This document shows positions 23,134 through 34,413 of a stretch of DNA of 64,000 nt, in pieces (position 1 is the stretch's first letter; each line of letters begins with the position of its first letter). The notes under the pieces were generated by a model that ran no database searches, was not told the DNA's origin, and saw only the letters and a program-made list of their open reading frames with translations. This DNA comes from Dillenia suffruticosa (Eukaryota > Streptophyta > Magnoliopsida > Dilleniales > Dilleniaceae), in assembly GCA_033439265.1 (NCBI GenBank), contig JAVTVX010000010.1, forward strand, positions 6,076,001 to 6,140,000, given 5' to 3'. A program made the position numbers and the translations under genes.

Positions 23134-24015
23134 TGCAAAAAACCTAAAAGGGGTGAATAGATTTCTTTAAATATTTTTTACTCTAATTTTGGAATTAAAA
23201 ATTGATTTTTGAGGGTTTAAGAATAAGTAGGACAAGGTACATGCAAAAGAAATTGAAACAGAGGACACAAAAGGATTTATAGTGCTTCCACTAATCTCAG
23301 TATATATCCATTCTCAAACTCCGCTTGGATTTGTTACTATTTTCAAAATAGTTTACAATTAACTTGCTGGTGCGAGACAAACTTATACAAGTGTTTTTCT
23401 CAAACACTTCCCATAACTCCAAGTTGTGTGACTTTCTCTCACCGAAACCCCAAATCCAACTACCACTTTTGGATCTTTGTACAATTAAAACTATGCGAAG
23501 AGAATGCTACAATGATAAGACTTTGACCCTTAGATGTAACAAAATGAAAGTACAATGGAAGAATTTATAATTGAACAATAAAACAGAGTGTGACGCTTTA
23601 AGAACAGAGTATAGAATTGAATGTGTTTGTGAAACTCAAATACTTTCTCATTTATTGCTATTTTTGCTTCCTCTTTGGTGCTTTATTTTATAAGCAAATA
23701 GAATCCAGTCGTTAAGATAGGTGATACTTGAATTTTGAATGTCAATTCACATTAAATATCTTCACCAACTTATTAGCGTTTTGAATTAATGCATACAACC
23801 TTTGTTCAAAAATAGCCATTGAAGTCCTTATATTGACATTGTTACTTCCTTATGCCGACATGGTTAGCAAAAATAAAGACTTACATGTTCAATAAATTTA
23901 ATTTGCTATTCGATATACTAAACTTAAAAGAATTTCTATAGCTCATGTCGACATATTAATGTCCCTGTGTCAACATCACATAGCGTGATAAATATTCTAG
24001 ATCAGGTATCTAACA
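23134..24015 (-). repeat. 5' LTR of the truncated copia element, about 882 bp
   Basis: On the minus strand it begins TGTTAGATACC and ends TTTTTTGCA, followed by a degraded primer-site stretch (ATTAATACAGAGC, compare TTGGTATCAGAGC). The gag start lies about 60 bp further on. The outer limit at 24015 rests on the TG..CA rule only, as no second LTR or duplication exists in the window. Confidence 0.65.
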
Positions 24016-24044
24016 TATTTCTTTCAAAATTCTAGGACATGTAT

Positions 24045-24536
24045 CTACATCTTACTTTGGTTGTGTCGACGTGAACCTCTAACAAGCAGAGTGGAGGTCC
24101 CGATGCCGAGAAGCATTCTGAATTTGATTTTCATATGCCTTGTATTCGGTAATGCTTCTAGGGCATTCAAACTCGGACGGGCCAGGATTACATTATACGA
24201 CGATGAGAATTTCACTACATTGGAAGTGGCAATGGCAATAAAGTGGTTCAGCGGTGTCCATAATGTGACTGGGAGGAATATGACCCTTTCTAGGTATAAC
24301 CATTCATCTAAGAGCCCTTTCACAAGTCCTCCATGAGGTTGTAGATGTGAGTGATCAAAGCCTATCTGCTTGAAGGTATCCCAGTGTAGAAGATTGTAAC
24401 CCGCTCCTTGATCAACAAAGACTCTTTTAACTATAAATTGATCAATCATTACTGTGATAACTAAGGGGTCATTATGGCCTAGTTGAACTCCTACAAGGTC
24501 ATCGTAATCGAACCCAATCATAGGCCTTTTCGGCAT
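24045..24536 (-). pseudogene. Tat-type gypsy protease domain
   Basis: A 163-codon open frame. 'VKRVFVDQGAGYNLLHWDTF' holds the aspartic protease site with D-Q-G in place of the usual D-x-G-S/A. The 'YNVILARPSLNALEALPN' stretch corresponds to the flap/second-half motif (I-L-G-R-P in relatives). Confidence 0.8.
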
Positions 24537-25249
24537 CTACCCTTTCCTGATGCGAGCTAAAAGGACTTCTTAGGAGGTAGATGGTTTGACCATTTGAAAG
24601 ATCATAGCTACAATCGCACCATCGGGGGAAGGAATAGCTGGGTTGCCGTTAGGCGAAGAAATCATCGAAGGTGGATTCTTGATACGTATGTGTAGAACTA
24701 CCTGATTTGCCAGGTCTCAAATAGCCTTCGAACCGCGTTATTCGTTCATGTCATCTCCTCATCTCTCCCCTCATGGCCCTCGTGAGGGTTATTATCATGG
24801 TTATCATGAACGAACCTCTGGAGTTTACCATCACGGACTAACGTCTCGAGTTCGTCCTTTAGCTTGTGGCACTCATTTGTCAAATAGCCATAGTCTCGAT
24901 GAAAATGAAAGTATTACATTTGGTCCTTCTCAGCATCATCTCCTAGAAGGCATCCTAGCCACCGCAAGTATGGTTGTCTCTCATCTGCAATAGGATCTAG
25001 CTAGGAGTCTCATTCAGTAATGCGTAGTGATTAAATTTGCAATGAAACAAGAGTGTTGGTCAGGTTCTCTTGGGAGAATGTTGCCATGAGGAACGAATGC
25101 GTACATTCCTATTAGGTCTAGTTTGATATTTGTCGAATGCTTCTGTTTCTTTGGCAACTATGTACTTTTCAGACACGAGTAAAATTTTTGTATTATGTTC
25201 GGGTGGTTCTTCGTGATTGAGGTCTTGATGACCGAAAGCCTTAATTCAG

Positions 25250-25620
25250 TTAACAGTGCCACCAGGCTATGGAGTGGTCCAAGCCTGAGATCTTCATCAT
25301 CTCCATTTTGAATTTCTCTAGAAAATCTTTCAGGGGCTTATCGTCTCTTTGCCATAGGGAGAGGAGAGAAGTATATTTCCTTTTGCCACCTGACTGATCA
25401 CGAAATAGGCCTTGAACTATTCCCTTAGTTGGGAAAAACTTTTGATGCTGAATGGCGGTAGCAAATTGAACCATGCCAAAGCATTGCCCTTGAGCGTCAT
25501 GGGAAAATGCTTATACATGGCCACAGCTAGCATGTTCAGAATCATTATCATCATAAAATGTGCTGCATGATCTTGGGGGTCAGTTGTCCCATCATATCTC
25601 TCCATGGAAGGAAGTAGCAC
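25250..25620 (-). pseudogene. Tat-type gypsy gag (Retrotrans_gag region)
   Basis: Two overlapping minus frames (25620-25417 and 25474-25250) give 'ERYDGTTDPQDHAAHFM', 'GNALAWFNLLP' and 'SLWQRDDKPLKDFLEKFK', typical of gypsy gag. One frameshift lies near 25440. Confidence 0.82.
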
Positions 25621-26193
25621 ATCTCACAGCATCGGTTCGATAGAAATTTTCAAGTCAAAGGACGACATGTTGGTCGTACATGGTGTGACTTCATTCGGTC
25701 TAGCATTTGCATGCCTAAGTTCAGCGGCCACAAGATCTTCCACTTGTTTCTTGAGATTATCAAGGTCATGCTGAGATGTTACCAAAGGCTCTCAATTTCT
25801 CTAAGGGAGGAATGCATGTAGACGTGAGTGCCCTGATCTTTGAGGGGAGGGCGAGCCTTCTGGTTGGCGAGTACGACTAAGGTCCTACAACTGCCTACTC
25901 ATGTCCTGCAATTTCAACGTGAGCTTCTCCATTTTGGAGTAGTAGAGCACATCAAGAGAGGCAGGTGCAAGCATCTGAACCGGTTGATTCAACTGCTAAG
26001 TTATCTGTAAATGAACTTGGGCGATGGATGGATCCATGGGATTGATGGGGGATTGATGACTGGACAGATTCTGTTGGAGTTGCAGGATGTCTTTCCACCA
26101 TAGATGTAGCTTTGGAAGTTGTCTTGGCCTTTCTTTTTGAGGGCATGGTCTTTTGCAGTACAGAGCTTGAGACGGGTTTCTTTCTAGTATACT

Positions 26194-26210
26194 TCCCATG
26201 GACGACGCCA
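26194..26210 (-). promoter_or_regulatory. Primer binding site of the Tat-like element
   Basis: The minus strand reads TTGGCGTCGTCCATGGGA next to the LTR end, close to the TTGGCGCCGTCTGTGGGA-type sites of plant Tat/Ogre elements. The two extra differences are mostly C/T changes. Confidence 0.75.
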
Positions 26211-26213
26211 ATC

Positions 26214-26854
26214 TGGTAGAGCAGGTTTTCTCCACAAATATCTGTTCTGCCTATCTGAATAGGAGTCTTGAGTTAAGTAATGATCCGAAGCTTCGAAACC
26301 TGCAAATACCGTCGGAGGGTGCTCTGGCGGGGAAGACTTCAATGCTCAAGTCAGGAAGAACAGTTTTAGAATAAGGAAAAACAGACCGAGAAGATGGTGT
26401 CCCAACTCTGTATTACTAGTGTGCTTGAAGTCTTTCAAAGGTCTCTTAGAGATATGCTATCTCGCTGATTAGGGAAAGTCCCTGCTATGATGGGGGCTTC
26501 ATGCCTTATCAAGAACACCTGTTGAGATATGTTTCCTTGTTCCGCGAGATTGTTCCGAAAATGAGAAAGATTCCCATCTGCATAAGGAACATTTGAATTT
26601 ACTCAAAGATTTATTTCTCTTGTGGATTTTCTTGAGCTGTGCTCATCACGCGGTCTAATGAATCATAGCGGTGAGACGCATCCACCGAGGAGTAAAGTGA
26701 CCGAGGACTAGAACAACCGAGGAGATGGAGGATTAGAAGGACCAAGGAGTTGTGGATGGATTCAGTTTAATGGACTCGGTCTAATGGACCCAGGGAAAGG
26801 TTCTGATCTCTTTGGTAATGGGTCTTGGGCCACGTACCATCAGGTACCATAACA
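26214..26854 (-). repeat. 5' LTR of the Tat-like element, 641 bp
   Basis: On the minus strand it runs from TGTTATGGTACC to GCTCTACCA, directly followed by GAT and the primer site. The 'CTCAAGTCAG'-type phrase near 26347 is common in LTRs of this clade. The flanking GAATT at 26855 cannot be tested because the 3' LTR is missing. Confidence 0.8.
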
Positions 26855-26859
26855 GAATT

Positions 26860-27667
26860 CAATTTGACTCAAAAAATCATCATTTTGCTATTTGAACGGT
26901 CACATACATCAATATTACACTAATATCAATTTTGAATTGCCCTCTTGGTATTGATGTGATGATGTTTAAAATGATAACAATAGTTAGGTGTTGTGATTTT
27001 CAATGGTTCTCGTAGGAACAATACTATAGCAAAGAACACCAAATTTGAATTTATAATTGTTTTATAATTTTATTATACATTTAATTTTTACAATTTGGCA
27101 TTCTCTTCCTTAATTTGAGAAACCACATTTTTGCAGTAGCATCTTGAAGACAAATACGACAAACAAAGAGGAGAGAGAGAGGTTTAGGCCTAAAGAGTAG
27201 AGTGTTGATGCCTCATCATCCATGACAAGCCACTGCCATTATCGAATTCAATTCTTCTTATTCTTCTTCTTCTTCGTCTTCATCACCCTAAGTCAATTAT
27301 TGCAAAAATGATGACTTAATGTTGATATATAAGGGCCAATCGGTAACTTAATGCTTTTAATTTTGGTTAGCTTGTCATGAAGACCTAATAATTTCCCTGT
27401 GCTCCCTAGAAGTAAAAAAGTAAAGAGGCATCTGTTTTAATAATTGGAAAAGAATTTCATAGTTTAATAGGAGACTCTAGATGCTAATCTTGGGAACTAT
27501 TAACAACCGCATCTGCATCGGATGGGCATAAGTGATCAACAAGAAAATAAATACCCTTGTTTCTCTGCTGGATCCCCATGCCAAACATCATGGTCCATTA
27601 CATGTTTATTTTCTGCCCTATTGCTCAACAAGAATTTAATATCAAGTGAAACATGAGAATTGGAGCC
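26860..27667. other. Interval left of copia A, possibly downstream part of the DCD gene
   Basis: With copia A set aside, an open minus-strand stretch ('VGSNSHVSLDIKFLLSNRAE', ending 'GYLFSC' at about 27540) lies in line with sequence right of 47550. It may be a last exon or 3' UTR of the broken DCD gene, but I recognise no domain. The rest is AT-rich, with a CTT/CTTC microsatellite near 27255-27287. Confidence 0.35.
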
Positions 27668-27672
27668 AACAC

Positions 27673-28116
27673 CACTTGTTAAAACATACCAACAACCTAT
27701 TTTCTCATGCATAGAATTCCAAAATCCAAGATTGGTTAGAATCACAAATCTCTTTAGACAATTGGGTATTTTAGGTTTTGAAGAGTGTCACAAAAATCCG
27801 GATCACCTTCTTTGTTCCACAATTCAAATGTCTTTCATGATTGGATGATCAATGTCATCAAAACCTCTCACAATTTTTTATTTTTATTCTCTCTCTTAAA
27901 GATGCTCTCTCTATTTTTTTCTCTAAACATTTTCTTTTTCCACATTGAAACCAAAAACCACAAGAAGTTCACCTTTTTGGAGAGAGTCAAAGAGAGAGAA
28001 AGAGGGGCAGTTGAAGGGTGGTTACCGATAACCACTCATTCAAATTCAAAATTAAATAAAATGGGTTTGGATTTTGGGTCTACCCACATGGGTAGACTTA
28101 GTACCTATTTCCAACA
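27673..28116 (-). repeat. 3' LTR of copia A
   Basis: On the minus strand it begins TGTTGGAAATAGG; its terminal CA has mutated to TG on that strand (27673-27674 read CA on +). It aligns with 47073-47545 along its length, including the TCTCTCT tract and the 'CCCACATGGGT' phrase. The purine tract GAGTGGAAGA (28117-28126, minus) lies directly upstream as polypurine tract. Confidence 0.9.
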
Positions 28117-28929
28117 TCTTCCACTCGCATATAAGGGTTAGACTCACACATAGTGTGATCATTACAATCGGACACCAATTTTATACTACTAAGTGGATCG
28201 TGTGACCTGCAAGGATATTAAGAGCTCAAGGGCTATATATCGATTAAGAATATACAGCAACTCACTTTCAATGTAATGATGAGAACGTCATATCTTGCCA
28301 TACCCCAAACTTATTTTACTCGACACAATCAGGATATCTTTCATCTCTCACAATAATATAAGAATATATTTGACTTAAATCAATTCATATATTCGTAATT
28401 ATGTCTCTAAACACTAATTCATAGGCATAATTAGCCGGTCTATAAATACAGAGTAATGTATCGGTCAAAGATAGTTTTCCTTTCATACTACTAACTTTTA
28501 ACTTTATCTTGGTTGCTTTTTTAGACATGTACTGCTAAACCGAATCAACTATGATTTCTTGGTAGTATGCTAAAGTAATAATACTAAAATAAAATTTCAA
28601 GAGATATTTGAAAGTTCTAAGGATACAGATTGAGGTTGAATATGAACCACACAATGAGGTAAAGAGGGATACGTCATCTCATTACTCATATAGTCATATA
28701 AGCACACGTGGTCTGAAATACATGTTACAACACTCTTTCTTCCCCTCTAGAAGTGTATGTCTTATTTTCTAAAATAATGTATCGTATAGGTCTTAATTCA
28801 AATGTACACTACACTTAATCTGAGTTTTCCTCCTGACAAGTCCTCCAAAATCTCACAATATCAAGAAAAAATTACATCATGCTATTATACAAGTTCAATG
28901 GATTTTGAGGAATCCATTTCAATTACCAT

Positions 28930-31500
28930 ATATATATACGTAACCGATAATCTCATCTTAATACTCTACTAACATGGCATGTATATTAATCAACATAAAT
29001 TAACATTATATCATCTCTACATATCATACAAAGATTATAGACAATTGCTTGTGTAAGAGTGCTAATCTCAAAAAATTTGTTCGACATACTTTTAATTATA
29101 GATATAAGAATTCTAAACACAAAACAAAACTCAAATGTCAATGAATATGAGTATTGCATCATACATACTCTGTATATGATTACAATCACTATCACAATCA
29201 CAATTATAGTCACGACCTACGCAATCTAAGGGATCTAATATGTCTCACAAACATGTCCTAGGTATTGACTTGGTGAAAGGCCTAGTCACTATTAAATGCA
29301 TAGGCATATATTTAGTGTCACTGCCCTCTTTTCATTCATGTCTTTAACAAAATTAAACTTTGTATTTATATGTTTGATTTTGTCATGGTATTTAGGGTCT
29401 CTTGTGCAAACAATAGCTGATTGATTATCACAGCTCCCATTGAATTGCTTAATACTCCCAAATATTATAAAAATCTATTCAACCAAACTCCTTCCTGAAT
29501 TACAGAATCACAAACCACAATTTTGTTTCTATTAAAAAGAGATACACATGTTTGTTTTTTACTACTACATGAGATGGTACTATCATTGAGTAAGAAAACA
29601 TAATTAGAGATAAATTCTCTCATCTAAAACACTTCCCCAATCAGTATTCGTGTATCCTTTCAATAATAGATCATTTTCTTGATAACAAAGGAAATAATAT
29701 GTAGTTTTTTTTCAGATATCTCAATATCCTTTTCATAGCAATATAGTGATTCTTTCTGGATTGGACTGATATCTACTGACCAAACCCACAGCATAACTAA
29801 TGTCGGGATGAGTACACTTCATAATGTACATCAAGCTCTCAACTGCACTGAAATAAGATACTCTGAACATTTCATCTATTTTTCAAGAGTTTTCGAGCAC
29901 ATTCCATGGTTAACAATATGTTATCAACATATAAACATAGAATTACAAAATTATTATTGGATTTCTTTACCTAGATATAATGGTTTTCGTCTATCATAAG
30001 AGATCATAGTTCTATGAAATCTCAAATACCATTATCTTGAAAAACTGTTTAAAACCATAAATTGATCTATTCAATTACATACTATGTCTTTCTGGCCCTT
30101 AATGACGAAACCCTCTGATTGTGACATATATACTTCTTTCTCGAGTTCTCCATTTAAGAAGGCAGTCTTCACATTAATTTGATATAATTTTAAATCTAAA
30201 TTGACCACTATTACTAACTACAGGCAAATAGAGGTAAATTTTATAATTGGAGAAAATGTTTATTCATAATCAATACCCTTTTGCAAAGTATAATTTTTTG
30301 TCACCAATCGAACCTTATACCTCTCAATAGTTCCGTCTACCTTACGTTTCATTTTGAGAACCTACTTATTCCTAATAATGCTGCAGCCTTGTAGAAGTTC
30401 AACCAATTCCCAAATATAGTTGGATCTCATTGACTCTAATTCTTCATCCATTGTCTTTTTCCATTCATTCTTGGTAGGATAAGATAGAGTCTCAACTCTA
30501 CTCTTAAGCTCTTCTTTAATTTCTAGAGAAACAATAAATGTATATTCTTCAATCTCAAAATGATATTTCAGCACCGCTTTCCTTGCACTTGTCCGAGTTT
30601 GTAACTTAATTGGATAGTTAGAAATTAAATCCCTCCCATTGGGATCAAGATTTAACTTATTTTCTTGCAATTCCTTTGATCCAATATGAATAGAGCCATC
30701 ATCTGAATTAACTAATTTAAACAAAAACTCTATATTCTTTACGTCACTTCTATTAGGAAATTCATTCTCTAGAAATGTGACATTCCATGATTTAATTTCT
30801 CCTACAATATCATCATCTCGTTTACTAATGAACACATAACTTTTAAATTGGTCAGAGTATCTCATGAAAATACACTTTCTTCCACAGGGACTCAATTTTC
30901 CAAATTTATTGGAAAAATATTGAATATATATTGTCGATTCCCAATGTCTAAAGTCACTCAAACACGACTTTCTACCAATCAAAGGTCATACGATATTGTT
31001 GATACTAACTTTGAAGGTACTCCTTTCAAAATATAGGCTACAGTTAACAAAACATTTCCCCAAAAGGAAATTAACAAATTAGCTTGTACTATCATGGATT
31101 TTGTCATGTCAAACAATATCTTATTCTTTCTCTCTGCAATACCAGTTTGCTAAGGTATATAAGGATTAGTCAATTGTTTGATTATGTTTCTTTCATTACA
31201 AAGATCCTAAAAATTGATCTGATAGATATTCATGTTCTCTATCTATTCTTAAGACACTCGTTTTATCCATTTGATTCACTATCTTATTCATAAAAAATCT
31301 AAAACACTCAAATGTTTCGGATTTGCAAGAAATAAAATAGACATGACTAAATTGTGTAAAATCATCTATAAACATAATAAGATACGAAGTTTCATATCGA
31401 ACCTTTACATTCATCGGACCATAGAGATCTCAATGGACCAACTGTAATGAAAATTTAGCTCATATAGCCTTTCCAAATAGTTTTCTCCTCATTTTGTAGG
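28930..31500 (-). pseudogene. copia A integrase, RT and RNase H remnants
   Basis: The integrase core is at 31414-31196 ('YLIMFIDDFTQFSHVYFI', 'LRIDREHEYLSDQF') and its C-terminal part at 31190-30990. The integrase-RT linker and RT start ('EWKKTMDEELESMRSN') are at 30982-30362. RT remnants run to about 29800, with a 'YVDN' at about 29925-29940 where YVDD is expected. RNase H lies at about 29800-29230. Region 28130-29200 is the untranslated 3' part. Multiple stops are present. Confidence 0.82.
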
Positions 31501-31755
31501 CAAAATAATGTTCAACTTAGTAGTTAAATATTCATCTATCACATTGCAAAATCTCAAAACCATTTACAAGCTGTACATAACTAATGTATATATCATTCAA
31601 ATACAATCTAACCCTATCTCCTTGAAAGTTCATAACATAGCTAAACTTCAAAAGAACAATAATATATATTGAATTGTCAAGTTTCTAGCACAAAGAGAAT
31701 ATCATACAGAATGAAAGTTCAACTACTTTGTAATTCTAATTTACAAGTACCAACT

Positions 31756-33977
31756 TGTTACACCCCGACCCTCAAACCGAGTACGCAACAATCGCTGTGT
31801 TATCTCAAAATACGCGTGAGCCTAACCCACATACCAAAGTATCGCCAGGCATTCAACGATATCCAACCATTTTTCAAAATAATCGAAAATTTCCAAACAA
31901 GTCAGCATGCATTCATCACACAACAAAAGGACCAACCCAATCCGTTCCTATTCAAAACATGCACGCATAAGGCCAACCCGACCATTCAAATCTAAATAGA
32001 TACACAAAACCAACCCGACCATTCTAATCAAACCACAAAATATAAAATAAATCCCTACTCTAGGGATCCACGTCAAATACCACCAAAAGCAATTCCCAAG
32101 TAAATTTCAAGAAAGAAAATTGGAGATTTTCAAGATAAGTTATGCAATTCCAATAAAACAAATTACTAAATAAAAATATGAAATTTAAATAAGTTTCCAA
32201 AAGAGTTTATACAAAAATGCCTTAAAGGGGTCCATTTAAAATCCAACAAAAAAAACAATCGGGGCAACTAATACCCGCAATAAATCTTTCGAAATGATCT
32301 TGCCTCGTGGTACTGATACCGTCAATACCTTGGTCTAAGCTTTCTCTGTGAAAAATTAAAATAAGAGGGATGAATATATGACAATACTCAGTGAATGAAT
32401 AACACGTTATGAAAATAAATGAGAGATAATTGTAGACATATCAAACAATTATCTCAAAATCATATTACTGTATTTATAAAAATTCAAGATTCATCCTCAA
32501 ATGTAAAATTTTTCAAATAAAATTCAATATCCATAATGAACAAATCATATGCATCCAATCATATCCATAACTTTTTCAAAATCATGGAGTTGCCAAAATC
32601 ATAACTCCCGACAATGGTCTACCGCGACCAAGAGCGAAACCACCAAGGGTTTTCATACTTTTCTAACTCACAAATACCCCCAAATTTAGCATTGGTTCGG
32701 ACCTCCCTTGAGGTGCTACTAAGTTAGTCCGAAAAAATAATAATAACAACTTTGAAGATACCTCTCAAGCACGGCTATCTGATAAGGCAAACGCCCCTTA
32801 ACCACGTTACACCATCTGGCTACACCTTAGGGGGAATAACTATAGCCATTAAATCATATATTCAAACACCATTTCACAAATCTCATAACATATATCGAAA
32901 TGTGTCATAATAGTTCAAACCTTACTCAAATCATGAGTTCAATGTCAACATATTCAATATGAATTAATAAATATGACACATTATTTTAATAAAATATTTG
33001 GATACATTTTTCATTCTAAATTTCTTTTTGGGACACTCCATAATCGTAAACTAATTTATAAATCAATTTTTAAAATGTTTACAAAATCGAGAAAATCATT
33101 TTCTCATTCAAAATCATAATTATGTATCTAGTCACCTTTTGGGAGGGTAATCACTCCCAATGTCCAAATCAATGGTTTTCTCCTCCTTAAATTCCAATTG
33201 ACTTAAACCTAAGAAAATATATACACATTTATCCCTTAATCATAAACTAATATTAAGGAAAATCAATATTTTTCTCATAATCCAAACTCCAATTTTTCCA
33301 AATTCACCAATCCATCATCTAATTTCATCAAATCACATTTCCAATCTAGGAAAATAATTCCTTTTTCAAGATTTTTCAAATTTTAACATTATATATATTG
33401 TCATGTCCAAATTCCTAAACTTTATTTTTTCAATCTCAACATAAAGTTTATATACTAGTAAAATACATTCAAATTTAAGATAAATGAAAAAAAATTACCT
33501 TATTTGAACCACCAATTTTGTCTCTTGGTCGTGTCATCTTCAATCCTTAAATTTTTCTCTCTACAAAATCCAAAATCTCAACATAAATCCAAAGTTTATA
33601 CAAGAATAACTAAAATCCAAGTCTAGAAAAGAGTATTATCTTTATTGGAACCATCAATTTTCATCTATTGTTGAGCCACTCTAAATCTTAGGTTTTTCTC
33701 ACTATGAAAACTTGAATTTTCCCCTAAATTCAACCTTCTAAGGGGTTTGTTGAAGGGTTTGAAGTTTAAATGTATTTGTATTTGGGGATAAATGATCAAG
33801 TTAGAAGGAGAGAAGAGAGGGAGAGAGAGAAAGCCGAGAGGTGGTGTGAAGGAGAGAATGAGAGAGGGGTAGGTTTTGGGGAGAAAAGAGAAGGTGAGAA
33901 AGTGGGCGAGTGGGAGAAAGAAAGAATGGGTATTTTTTTTATTGACTTTTCTTTCTTTTTTTTTTCTTGGTGTCACA
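31756..33977 (-). mobile_element. Solo LTR of a second gypsy family, 2222 bp, nested in copia A
   Basis: On the + strand it starts TGTTACACCCC and ends GTGTCACA. CAACT precedes (31751-31755) and follows (33978-33982), a perfect 5-bp duplication. Its first 100 bp resemble the LTR arms at 19390 and 20170 more than the Tekay LTRs. In element orientation an A-rich run and a CT-rich tract (33815-33925) lie near the start. Unlike the Tekay LTRs it has no GC-rich leader. Confidence 0.95.
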
Positions 33978-34003
33978 CAACTCCTATAAACTCCACTATT
34001 GCA

Positions 34004-34258
34004 TTATTCTCTAGCATAGATCCACCTTGTACCAAAAGGCACTTGACAAAAATCCACAAATACCTCACAGTCTCTAGTCACATTGTCTGCTGTTTTTGAA
34101 TCTATAATCCACACAAGATAAGAATCAATCAACAAAACAATACTAGAGACATATGTCATACTGAAAGAAATGATTTCAAGTGTAACCTTTTTCGACTCAA
34201 GGCATTCAAGAGTGAAATGATCAAGAGTTTGGCAATTGTAGTACTTAAATTTGCTCAT
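34004..34258 (-). pseudogene. copia A gag zinc knuckle and protease start
   Basis: A minus frame reads 'FKYYNCQTLDHFTLEC', a CCHC knuckle whose first Cys is Tyr. It continues to 'YLVWIIDSKTADNVTRD', the protease start where D-S-G is usual. It is followed at once by the solo LTR at 33977 and preceded by the chromovirus. Confidence 0.78.
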
Positions 34259-34413
34259 GTTCCATTTCTTTCTGAAGCGTCATATCTACTCCTTTGTGAT
34301 CCATCTCTAGTCTACTTTCCTTTCTTGCTTTTATTCCATTTCCTTATGTGTTTAGAGTTTAAGACTTTCATGGAACTGGACTCTACAACAAAAATATCAA
34401 CTATCAATCTTAT

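Larger units (their letters stand above)
20171..24015 (-). mobile_element. Truncated copia element with 5' LTR
   Basis: Minus-strand order: 5' LTR (24015-23134), primer-site remnant near 23120-23133, gag (23073-22018), protease and GAG-pre-integrase (21559-21134), and integrase (21000-20461). The sequence ends inside the integrase-RT linker at 20171, where the LTR palindrome begins. RT, RNase H and the 3' LTR are missing. The domain order with integrase before RT identifies Ty1/copia. Its 5' LTR abuts the decayed Tat-type gypsy element, suggesting insertion into or deletion against it. Confidence 0.85.
24045..26854 (-). mobile_element. Truncated Tat/Ogre-like gypsy element with 5' LTR
   Basis: Minus-strand order: LTR (26854-26214), primer site (26210-26194), gag (about 26150-24800) and protease (24536-24045). 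Pol beyond protease is absent and the copia 5' LTR follows. The gag words ('PSMERYDGTTDPQDHAAHFM', 'TLKGNALAWFNLLP') and the protease style ('VFVDQGAGYNLLHWDTFKQI') are those of plant Tat-clade elements rather than chromoviruses. Stops occur across gag. Confidence 0.82.
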